DNA of 63,969 nt, taken from Agrobacterium tumefaciens. GTDB taxonomy: Bacteria; Pseudomonadota; Alphaproteobacteria; Rhizobiales; Rhizobiaceae. Shown here piece by piece: positions 52,678 to 61,263 of this stretch. A program made the translations under genes and the position numbers. Under the pieces are notes generated by a model. The model ran no database searches, had not been told where the DNA came from, and was given only the letters and a program-made list of their open reading frames with translations. The stretch is from positions 1 to 63,969 of the forward strand of contig NZ_WJOK01000029.1 of NCBI RefSeq assembly GCF_009649785.1, written 5' to 3'. Numbering within the stretch: the stretch's first letter is position 1; each line of letters opens with the position of its first letter.

Positions 52678-55600
52678 GCGGGCTGCGCGCAATCACAGTC
52701 TTTCAAGCGCCATCGCAGACTTCGCAATTCTGGCGCGCGGACCTTGCCGTCGCTTATGCCGGGCCGGATCCCGGTGCGAACCGCCTGGTAGTGCAGAAAA
52801 CCCAGGCAATAAGGGTACTGTCGCAGAAATCGCAGGTCACAGAAATCACACTCGATAAGCGGGACTACGATTTCCACGAGCCGGTGCTGTTTGTGGCGGC
52901 TGTGGAGGCCCGTGAGCACCGAACGCATGAATGGGGCCGCCTCGTCATTGAATTCGAGGGATCGGGTGCCCTCAATGAAGTCCTGAAAGGAACAGGCGGG
53001 CTTGTCGACGTTGTGCTCGCGCGAAGAGACCCGAACACCGATTGGCCGGCGATGGATGGTGAGATCGGTGTACCGCCTTTTGAGCTCGTCGCTGGCGAGA
53101 TCAAGGCATGGCTTTTCCTGAGGAAAGATTCTGGAGACAAGCCGGATCGGGAGCCGTGGTTCGGGTTTAGCGAAACCGCCGGTCGCAAAAGGCTCTTCTG
53201 CAACGGGGATGACAAGAGTGGGATCGATGTTTTCACCCGCTCCGATGCCGATGGAACCTGGCTTCCAATCGTGCTCTCATCCGAAGGAATAGCATTTTAT
53301 GCGAAGGTGCCGGACCCGATGCAGGCCTTCGACGGTATCGCTCGGACGATTTGGGCAAAGGTCCGGCTGGAAAGAAACATCCCTTTTAACGGTTTCTTCC
53401 TGCGGTTCGTCGGTGCCTGCAAGGAACCGGACATGGCGGACTGGTCGATCCCGGAACCCGCGGCGGACATAACTCACGCACCGTTACTCGAAGGCAGACT
53501 TCAAGAACTCTTCAAGTCTGCGCGTGACAGTTATGGAATCCGCGTCGATTTCGATCAGCGGCCAGTGGTTCCGCCGTTCGGATGGCCGTTGGAGCGCCGC
53601 ATCGGCGGGTCGAGGCCGGTTTTTCCCGATGTCACGCGCGACTGGGCCATCCAGTTCGACGCAGCGTTGTTCCGGATCAATGTCCTGTCATCGATTGACG
53701 GGATTTCATCCACGTCGTCGATCAGATGTGATCTGGCAATGCTGCACGTCACAAGGGAGGGGTCTGCCAGACAAAGCGTTTTTCTTCTAGAAAGTGAATC
53801 GGACAAAAAACCCACGAGCAGGCTCTCCCTGACACGCAAGACGGCTGAGGCCAGCTGGAACGCCAAAGGAGATGATCGTACATTTCGCGCGTCGCGCCTC
53901 GCAATCAAAGACGTCAAAGCCCGATTGAGCTCGCTTTACAGTGAAGCGGGCGTTTTCGATGAGGAGCGTGATGGCGACGTACAGGCGTTTCTGCCTGTCG
54001 AACATGGCTGGCTGCAACTGCCGCTCAAGCCGACAGGCCCGAAAGATGAAATTCAGCCGCTACCGTCTTCGGTCCTCATCGGCGATGCATCCTTTGTGAT
54101 CGACGAGGGAAGGGGTTTTGCCGTCGAAGTCAATGAAGCTTCCTCATGCGGCGTAAAACTGTCGATCGGTCACACAAAACCGATAACAAATCCGCAGATA
54201 GACCTCGAGATCTTCAAGCCGAGCGGACGCCTTCGCGGTCTGATCCACGTCGCTGACTGCTCGCCGGCTGATGGAGAAATCCTGCCGGTGCTAAAACCGG
54301 GAGGCACGCGCGACTGGCCCGTCAGGTTCGGCGCCGGCTCCAGAAAAGATTGCATCGCCGCACGCGTCGTTGGTCTTTCAAACTACGCTGTCATTGTCGA
54401 AACCGGTCCTGTCGACCGACCTTCCCAGAAGCCGCTTGCATGGCTTCGCGACGGAGCATGGATATCGACCGTCAACTTTGCGCAGACGACGACTGGTCGC
54501 CTGCCCGTAGCGGCCCGCAATCTCGTCCCCCGCAATGTCGACGCCCAATGCACGCTGGAGTGGCCACCGAAGGGAGCGCTGCCTAAGCTCGCGTCTGGGG
54601 TGGGCAACGACGTCTGGGAAGTCTTCGAGGGTTCGCCTCCTACCACGCAAATCTTGCCGACGCTGCCGGGCATGGAACGCGCCGGATTGACGAAGGGATT
54701 TAGATATTCGCTTCGCCATGACCTTCCACAGCTTGATGATCTGTTCGCGTCGACACAGCTTGATGACACGCCGCTACTGTTGCTCGGTGAAAAAGGCGTT
54801 TCGACAAGGTCTGGCAGGTCCTTGGCCACGGCAGCAGCCCCAGGCCGGCTAAAGGATGCCTTTGATAATTTACGCAACAATGCACGCTTGACTGAAACGC
54901 GCCACAGGACCGCATTTTCCGATGCGATGAACGGACATTCTGTCGACGTCGGCAACCTCACCGGGGAGTTCGAATGGAGATCCGTCGACTTCAATTTTGA
55001 GGTTGACAATGGACAAGGGCTTCCGATCGGATCCTACTCACTTGGATCGAACCGTTACGCCGGAGGTGAAGCCCTCGCCGGCATTACAGGGGCTTTGCTG
55101 AAATTGACCGACGGTCATAGGACCATCGACATTTCAGTGACCGGCAACGCGGTCGCCCGATGGCAGAATTCAACCGAATACATGTTTGATGTCAATGCAA
55201 TTGGTATCTCGGCACAAGCCTCGCTTTCGCGTCGTGTAAGCCTGTTGCACCAGGCGCAGAATCTGGTCCTGACAACTCTCGCGAAGCCGGAACTACTTGA
55301 AAAGGATGTGTTTTTCTGGTGTCGTGACCTGCCTCTGGCAGACGGTGTTTTCAGCGCCGGGATGGGGCCGGATGGCCTGCAATCCGGCCGCGATGGCTGG
55401 GCGCCGGACGCGTTTGCGAGCTCGCTCTACGAATGGCGTGTATGGTCGACGACCGACGACGGTCAATACCTTGCGGATGTTCCGCTGTCAGGCGGGTTCG
55501 TTGCCCGGCCGATGCGGCTCCACAAAGTCACTATCCGCGCGGGAAAGCCGGAACATGTTGCGTTCATTGCCTCCGTCATTGCGCCGGATGGACTGGATGC

Positions 55601-58600
55601 CAGTGGCGAAAGTGAAGCAGGTTATTCCGGACCCGCCAGCAACCTGGTCTTGATCAGCTACTCGATCGCGAGCGACGGGCACAGCTTCGTCCGCAAGGTG
55701 ATGAGAATCAGGATCAGGGACGGCGAGGTCGAGACTGCCGGACCCGGAATGCACGCGCTGTCCTATGCGATAAATCCCGTGACGCGCATCTCCGAAGGCG
55801 ACGACAATCCCGAGCCACACCCGGCGACACTGTCCATTTGTCTGAGCGTTGACGGCGACATCACCGACGCGGAAATGACGATAACGCTTTTCGGTCGTGA
55901 AGTGGTATTCAGCGGCTACGCCAAAAGCAGCCACAAGGAAGGAGCGGAGCTCTCCTTCGACCTGAAAACATCGGGAGGCACTGACGCACTGAACTTTAAG
56001 AGGTGTACGCTTTGGTGGCCCAGCACCGAGCGTGGCGTAGTCACGTGCGCGTTCGTGGCAGAACCCTATTTTAACATACCGTTTGATGTGTCGGACGGCA
56101 CCAGCAAACTGCGGATCGATCTATATGCAGGTTCGATCACCTGGTTCAATACAAAACTGGCCGAGATCAATGCATCTTATGCACCTGAAACGAGCGAAAT
56201 TCGGATCGATTTCGCTAAGAAACAACTGACGGACGTTTCACCGATAGTCGGACTGGATTTCGACAGCACGTCTGGGATGGGCCTGTTTGCCGTCGCGGCC
56301 GACCTCGGAATCTCGGGCATGCTTCGATTGGAGGCATCGAAGATGCAGACAGGCAGCGCGGTCTATTGCAGTCGTCTGCGACAGAGCTTCCTGTCCGCTA
56401 AAGAACGGTGGAAGAGCGAAATGGCGCTTGATCTGGAAGGCGAAGGCAAGAGCGCCGTTGAATGGCCGCTTGACGTCGACACCAGGACCGCAGAGCGTCC
56501 GGATACTGAGACCACCGCAGCCTTTGACATCGAGATCAAGGCGGGTACGACAGCTCACCATCACGCGAGCTGTGTTATCGAGAACGCACAGTTGCCGCTC
56601 AACTTGCTGTCGCACGAGGGGCGACTTGTAAAGCCGTTTGATCTCATGGTCCGCGTGACACACCGGCTCGAATGCGAAGGAACACCCCGTGCGAGCTGGA
56701 CGACGCTTGATCAGGCGACGCTGCGCGATCTTTCGTTTATCTCCGGTATTAAAAAGGAAACTTACGCGTTCGCCGCCCGATACAAAGGGACCTACCGCGG
56801 AGAATTGAACGACAAACCACCTGCGATAGTGGGCGGTGGGATTGTCGAACGCGCCCTGGCCGCCGCCGGCTTTCCGGACAAGATGACACTTGAGGCACTG
56901 CAGAAGACGAGCGATGTTACCGGTCTTGTTTTGATCGGGGCAGGCACTTCACTGATCGGAAGCAAACGTTCCTCGTCCTACCTTGAGAGCAATTCGGCAC
57001 AGGAGAGCCGTTGGCCCTCAATCCTGTTGTCGATGCCATGGATTATCGGCATCGGAGCAGCCAGGCTCGGTCCACTGGCGGTATTGAAGCAGTCCCCCGA
57101 GACGGGTTCGAAGCAATGGCGGACTGCGTGGTTCGACACATTCGCCCCTTCTTTGCCCCCTGCCTCCAGAACGGTCCCATTATCGCTTGCGAAACCACAA
57201 GCGGCTTCGATATTGGCTCAGCTTTCGATAGACCCTGAGGACGGTTCGCCACTTGTCTCTGTCGAGCAACCCTTTTTTGAGGGACCGGACGTTCCAGATC
57301 TCTCGGAAGCACCGATTTTCCTCCGATCCCTGATCGCTGTAAAAACGTTATGGCAAAGCGATACATTCAAGGGAGACCTGCAGACCCGCGTTGTGCAGCC
57401 GCTGGCTACTGGAAATGACACGCACGCCCTCTTTTCGCCCGCCGTTATACCGGTATCCAGACTTAGGGTGTCAAAGATACGACCAATCACGATCCGAGAA
57501 GACGGCGTCAAGTTCGAGAATCCTGTCGATGCAGATCTCGCCTATGGCCTATCGAGCACCGGTGCGATGCGGGTTCTCCGCGACACTTTGCAGGCGGACG
57601 CTTTGCTCTTCACCCTGGTCACCTATAACGCGGACGAAGAAAATGCATCCTTCCTCGAGTGGAACGACATGGCCATTTCGGGTCCGGTCATCGAAGCGCG
57701 GGGGCCGCTAACGTTTTCAGGCTCGATCCTGCGCGATCGGCAGGATCAGCTTCACGTCGCTGAGTCGTTGGGTTGGCCGGAGCCCCCCTACACCGGTGAA
57801 GGGCCCTCGCCTATATCAATGGGACAAAACCAGCCTTTCCAGGGACCAGGCGCCGCGATTGTCGGGCGGGTGGCAAGCTACGCAACGGACGCAGGAGCGG
57901 ATGAGGCTGGACGGCCGTGGTTGTCGCACCGCAAGCCAGTCGTCTTTTCAAGGGCAGCAGTGGCCGGAGCTGCGGAGCCAACACCTCGCCAGCAAGACGT
58001 CGTGTCCCGGCGGCCGAGACTACCGGCCCTTGAAAACGGCCCGACACTGGTGCCAAGCCGTATCGGGGTCGCGACCGTCGGTCGCCGGCCGGGCGTCGTT
58101 CATGGTGACGTGATCTCTCTCAAATCCCCGGGTGGGAACATAAGTACGGTTGAGGGAGCTGTTATCGGCGCGAGAGCCGCTTTCCATCCCGTCATTGCCG
58201 GTCAGGACCGGATGCCGAGATCGACAGTCTTTCCAGGTAACATCGACGATCTTGATTGGCGTCGTGAAACCTATGTCGCTCCGGAGTGTGGCAGGTGCCG
58301 CATTGACCGGGTGTCGTCGGTTTCATTCAGAACCTACGATCCACATCTCGGTGAAATGACCCCTGCACCGCAGTCACTGGTGACGATCCGCCTGCGCGAG
58401 GAGTATTTGGACCTCGGTGCTACCACTCAAATCGACCTCGTCGTCGATGGATTTTCGCCCGCAAAATGGACACCATATCATTGGCACGAATTCAGCATAT
58501 GGATAGGTCGCCAGTCGTGGAACCTCGGAACCCTGATAACCTCCGCGGACGGGCGGTCATATCTACCGATGACCACTCTGCAGGCGGCCGAAGTGCGCCT

Positions 58601-59504
58601 GGCCGCCCAGCTTGCGAACGGCGACACGACGATTGCAATCAGGCTCGATCTGGCTGCGGGACCGCCGTCAACGGAAGGGATCAAATCGGCACCCTGCATA
58701 TCCTTGAACCTGCCATTCGCTGTTGTTGACAACCGCCCGCGCCTCAACGTGCCGCGCTCGACACTTACGTTCGGGGATCCTGCTTATGACCGCATGCTGT
58801 CGAGCCTGACTGTCAGCGATACGGTTCGTCTCGGACAGTCACTCGTGATCCTCGCAGCCGATCGGGAAAGCTACGACAGAACGACCCCCCTTCTCATCGG
58901 CCTTGCGGTACAAAAGCCTGATGGTACGCTGGAGTGGCCGTCATTTTCGTTTTCAGTCAGCTGGTTCAGGACCGGATCGGAAACGCAGACATCGAAATCG
59001 ATGACCTCAAGCAATATTCTTGCCTTGACGCTCGATGACATTACCGGAAAGCTGGGATTGCCGCGTTGCGAGCCCGGTGACCGCCTGGCGGTGACCGCTG
59101 ATTATCTGGAGGCCGTTTCAGGTGCAAAGGTGACCCTCAGTGTGCAACTGCAGGTCTCCAGTGAGCCGGTCGTTCCTCCCTCACCTTCGGTGTACTACCT
59201 GATCACGAGACACAGTGCTGGCAAGGATGCGGCAACGGCTCTTTCGGCCCGTGGTCCGATGGGCACAATCACCGAATACGGCGCACTCAAAAGCGATCTG
59301 ATGAGCGGTTTTGTCCGAAGACGAGCGCTGTTCATATGGGACTTCACGCCCGATAGCGAGCCCCAATATGACCGGTTCGGCTTTCTTGTTAAAATCGACC
59401 GATCAGGCGCAGCGCAACTGCCGTCGGTTGAGAGCGATTTCGAAGAGGCTATCGAAGCTCCCTCTTTGAAAGAGCACCAAATCAAGACAGCATGGCAACA
59501 GTGA
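52674..59504 (+). CDS. Giant unidentified protein B, 2276 residues
   Basis: A 6.8-kb gene starting at the ATG that overlaps protein A's stop (ATGA), so the two are made together. It begins MSGLRAITVFQAPSQTSQFW; no signal peptide. Most of the chain is strand-rich with no enzymatic motif. About residues 1755-1825 form a Pro/Arg-rich low-complexity linker (QQDVVSRRPRLPALENGPT). The last 450 or so residues contain repeated Ig-like units (RLNVPRSTLTFGDPAYDRML, SFSFSVSWFRTGSETQ, DRLAVTADYLEAVSGAKVTL). Not recognised. It shares style and composition with protein A, and the two probably form one assembly (inference). Confidence 0.9.
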   Translation: MSGLRAITVFQAPSQTSQFWRADLAVAYAGPDPGANRLVVQKTQAIRVLSQKSQVTEITLDKRDYDFHEPVLFVAAVEAREHRTHEWGRLVIEFEGSGALNEVLKGTGGLVDVVLARRDPNTDWPAMDGEIGVPPFELVAGEIKAWLFLRKDSGDKPDREPWFGFSETAGRKRLFCNGDDKSGIDVFTRSDADGTWLPIVLSSEGIAFYAKVPDPMQAFDGIARTIWAKVRLERNIPFNGFFLRFVGACKEPDMADWSIPEPAADITHAPLLEGRLQELFKSARDSYGIRVDFDQRPVVPPFGWPLERRIGGSRPVFPDVTRDWAIQFDAALFRINVLSSIDGISSTSSIRCDLAMLHVTREGSARQSVFLLESESDKKPTSRLSLTRKTAEASWNAKGDDRTFRASRLAIKDVKARLSSLYSEAGVFDEERDGDVQAFLPVEHGWLQLPLKPTGPKDEIQPLPSSVLIGDASFVIDEGRGFAVEVNEASSCGVKLSIGHTKPITNPQIDLEIFKPSGRLRGLIHVADCSPADGEILPVLKPGGTRDWPVRFGAGSRKDCIAARVVGLSNYAVIVETGPVDRPSQKPLAWLRDGAWISTVNFAQTTTGRLPVAARNLVPRNVDAQCTLEWPPKGALPKLASGVGNDVWEVFEGSPPTTQILPTLPGMERAGLTKGFRYSLRHDLPQLDDLFASTQLDDTPLLLLGEKGVSTRSGRSLATAAAPGRLKDAFDNLRNNARLTETRHRTAFSDAMNGHSVDVGNLTGEFEWRSVDFNFEVDNGQGLPIGSYSLGSNRYAGGEALAGITGALLKLTDGHRTIDISVTGNAVARWQNSTEYMFDVNAIGISAQASLSRRVSLLHQAQNLVLTTLAKPELLEKDVFFWCRDLPLADGVFSAGMGPDGLQSGRDGWAPDAFASSLYEWRVWSTTDDGQYLADVPLSGGFVARPMRLHKVTIRAGKPEHVAFIASVIAPDGLDASGESEAGYSGPASNLVLISYSIASDGHSFVRKVMRIRIRDGEVETAGPGMHALSYAINPVTRISEGDDNPEPHPATLSICLSVDGDITDAEMTITLFGREVVFSGYAKSSHKEGAELSFDLKTSGGTDALNFKRCTLWWPSTERGVVTCAFVAEPYFNIPFDVSDGTSKLRIDLYAGSITWFNTKLAEINASYAPETSEIRIDFAKKQLTDVSPIVGLDFDSTSGMGLFAVAADLGISGMLRLEASKMQTGSAVYCSRLRQSFLSAKERWKSEMALDLEGEGKSAVEWPLDVDTRTAERPDTETTAAFDIEIKAGTTAHHHASCVIENAQLPLNLLSHEGRLVKPFDLMVRVTHRLECEGTPRASWTTLDQATLRDLSFISGIKKETYAFAARYKGTYRGELNDKPPAIVGGGIVERALAAAGFPDKMTLEALQKTSDVTGLVLIGAGTSLIGSKRSSSYLESNSAQESRWPSILLSMPWIIGIGAARLGPLAVLKQSPETGSKQWRTAWFDTFAPSLPPASRTVPLSLAKPQAASILAQLSIDPEDGSPLVSVEQPFFEGPDVPDLSEAPIFLRSLIAVKTLWQSDTFKGDLQTRVVQPLATGNDTHALFSPAVIPVSRLRVSKIRPITIREDGVKFENPVDADLAYGLSSTGAMRVLRDTLQADALLFTLVTYNADEENASFLEWNDMAISGPVIEARGPLTFSGSILRDRQDQLHVAESLGWPEPPYTGEGPSPISMGQNQPFQGPGAAIVGRVASYATDAGADEAGRPWLSHRKPVVFSRAAVAGAAEPTPRQQDVVSRRPRLPALENGPTLVPSRIGVATVGRRPGVVHGDVISLKSPGGNISTVEGAVIGARAAFHPVIAGQDRMPRSTVFPGNIDDLDWRRETYVAPECGRCRIDRVSSVSFRTYDPHLGEMTPAPQSLVTIRLREEYLDLGATTQIDLVVDGFSPAKWTPYHWHEFSIWIGRQSWNLGTLITSADGRSYLPMTTLQAAEVRLAAQLANGDTTIAIRLDLAAGPPSTEGIKSAPCISLNLPFAVVDNRPRLNVPRSTLTFGDPAYDRMLSSLTVSDTVRLGQSLVILAADRESYDRTTPLLIGLAVQKPDGTLEWPSFSFSVSWFRTGSETQTSKSMTSSNILALTLDDITGKLGLPRCEPGDRLAVTADYLEAVSGAKVTLSVQLQVSSEPVVPPSPSVYYLITRHSAGKDAATALSARGPMGTITEYGALKSDLMSGFVRRRALFIWDFTPDSEPQYDRFGFLVKIDRSGAAQLPSVESDFEEAIEAPSLKEHQIKTAWQQ

Positions 59505-59562
59505 TATCGACATGAGCACTTCATCACTGGGATGAAGGAACGGTGGAAAGAAGAGGGACAGA

Positions 59563-60603
59563 ATGGCTACTCAGAACTTTGTATTCGGATGGGTGGAGGC
59601 CATCATTGCGGCAGACCACCCCACCGGTGGCCGGATCGTCAGGCTTGATAACGCCGAAGAGTTCCATCTTCCGAGCGACATCGTCAAGGCGAGTGCGTTT
59701 CAAGCAATTTTTGAGGACGCCCGCGATGCGGGGATCCCCCTGCTTGTCACCATCGATCCGGAGCGGGAGACAATTCTCACCGTAGACGTGCCACGGCCAG
59801 CCGACGTGGTAACGGCTTTGAACGATGCCGATCCAAACGGGACCGAAGTCAGTCTCACACTGTCGCAGACACGCTATTTCCTGAGCCGATCAAATCCGGA
59901 TTTTGGCCAGTTCCATGAAGCCCTGACTTCGTCAATGGCAAACGGCACGGGGGTTCGGGTCACCGCGACAGACAGCGGAGACGTCATCGACGTCAGGGAG
60001 GCCGAGCGCCCTTTTATTGAAGCCGGCGAAGGTGCGGTGGAGGCAGGTCCGCTCGCTCTCACTCCGGTCTCCATGGCGGATGCCAAAAGTTTGTTCACGA
60101 TGGTAGCCGGCCTTTCGTGCGATCCACGCAACCCGGCCGGATCCTGCATCACGTTTCTATATCCCGACGATGGATGCTACGCGCGCGCTCATGAGATGTG
60201 CCGGCTGATCGGAGGTGCAAAATCCGGTAAAGTCTGGAACTACGGTACACTCGTTGCGAAGACGAAGAACAATCCGGTCTGCCAGGTGAAATGGGGTTAC
60301 CACGTGGCCTCGACAGTCTCCGTCAAAGAAGCCGGGACAACGAGCTCTTATGTCCTCGACCCCTCCATGTTCGGCGAGCCGGTGACCGTTGCGCAGTGGA
60401 AGGCAGCACAGGGTGATGGAAACTCCCGCACGGTGGAGACAGACGCGGCCCCATATTACCGACCGGAGAAGGGCGCAGCCCAGTTCGATCCCGACTACAA
60501 GTCGACGAAAGAGACGCTCGCGAACTTCCGCCTACAGCTCAAGCAGCGTTCCAGCTCGCCAAGCGGTCCCCCGCCCTATGCGAAGTGTGCCGCATTGATC
60601 TAA
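59563..60603 (+). CDS. Protein-glutaminase-type deamidase
   Basis: 346 residues from ATG 59563 (GAGGGA 6 bases upstream), 58 bases after protein B. The C-terminal half (about 165-330) matches bacterial protein-glutaminase as known from Chryseobacterium: C205 in PDDGCYARAHEM, H247 in VKWGYHVAS and D266 in YVLDPSMF. The C-H and H-D spacings (42 and 19) nearly equal those of the Chryseobacterium enzyme (41 and 20). Such enzymes turn protein glutamine side chains into glutamate; several deamidase families are toxins. Residues 1-150 are a separate strand-rich domain of unknown type. No signal peptide or propeptide-like region was seen. Target unknown; association with giants A and B follows from operon position. 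Confidence 0.85.
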   Translation: MATQNFVFGWVEAIIAADHPTGGRIVRLDNAEEFHLPSDIVKASAFQAIFEDARDAGIPLLVTIDPERETILTVDVPRPADVVTALNDADPNGTEVSLTLSQTRYFLSRSNPDFGQFHEALTSSMANGTGVRVTATDSGDVIDVREAERPFIEAGEGAVEAGPLALTPVSMADAKSLFTMVAGLSCDPRNPAGSCITFLYPDDGCYARAHEMCRLIGGAKSGKVWNYGTLVAKTKNNPVCQVKWGYHVASTVSVKEAGTTSSYVLDPSMFGEPVTVAQWKAAQGDGNSRTVETDAAPYYRPEKGAAQFDPDYKSTKETLANFRLQLKQRSSSPSGPPPYAKCAALI

Positions 60604-60638
60604 ATTTGGCAGAGGAGTCCTCGTCTTCCAGTCTATTC

Positions 60639-60842
60639 TCACCTGCGGCCCTCGCGGACGAGCAGCAAGAGGAAACAGATGCCGCCGATGCTGACGGTCA
60701 TGACGCCGATCGGCAGTTGAACCCCGCAGGCGTGCTGGGCGGCCCAGTCGGCTGACAGGAGGAGATGCCCTCGCATCAGCGCCGATTGGGCAAGTGACGT
60801 CCCGGCCGAGCGTGTCAGCCGGCGGGCGATCTGCGGCGCGGT
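60639..60842 (-). pseudogene. 3' remnant of FecCD-family iron-siderophore permease gene
   Basis: About 67 codons read as the C-terminus of a FecCD permease: APQIARRLTRSAGTSLAQSA, LLLSADWAAQHACGVQLPIG, then VMTVSIGGICFLLLLVREGR. Full-length proteins have about 330 residues. Homology stops near 60842, so the upstream part was removed. It marks an old breakpoint next to the recombinase region. Confidence 0.78.
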
Positions 60843-61263
60843 TCGCACAATGAGGTTCTTGTTTGACCTTACAGTTCGAAAATGAATAGAGCTTCTACAA
60901 CCATTCCGCCCACACATTTGTCCATTCAGGACGCTGAGAGTTTAGCCTGCCTAGGTCAACATATTGGCGAGGTGCAACTATCGAACGCCCGCACTGTTTC
61001 ACTGGCAGCGACCGTTTCGACGAAACGAACCCAATATCAGCCAGGCCCCTTAATTAAGCAAGGCGCGCTTCATTTAATTAAGCGACAGGTGTAGATAAGC
61101 CCGCTTAATAACGCGCCAACATTGAATTCCTGACCTTAGATCCAAGCGACGTAGGCGCCGAGTACTATATGCGCCATTAGAAGTGACACGCCCGATTACA
61201 TCCTTTGTTAAAGCTCGCCCCCTATTTCCGCTCGCCCTCGGCACTGGTGTAGAGAGAAACGGA
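60843..61263. other. Junction region with TTAATTAAG repeats
   Basis: About 420 bases without a gene. CTTAATTAAG (61050-61059) and TTTAATTAAG (61073-61082) lie 23 bases apart and GCTTAAT recurs near 61103. AT-rich palindromes next to a tyrosine recombinase gene could be part of its recombination site, but this is not demonstrated. Confidence 0.4.

Noticed and set aside
43105..59504. Giants as Rhs/Tc toxin or contractile injection components
   Set aside because: No YD repeats, RHS core, sheath, baseplate or AAA+ genes are present.
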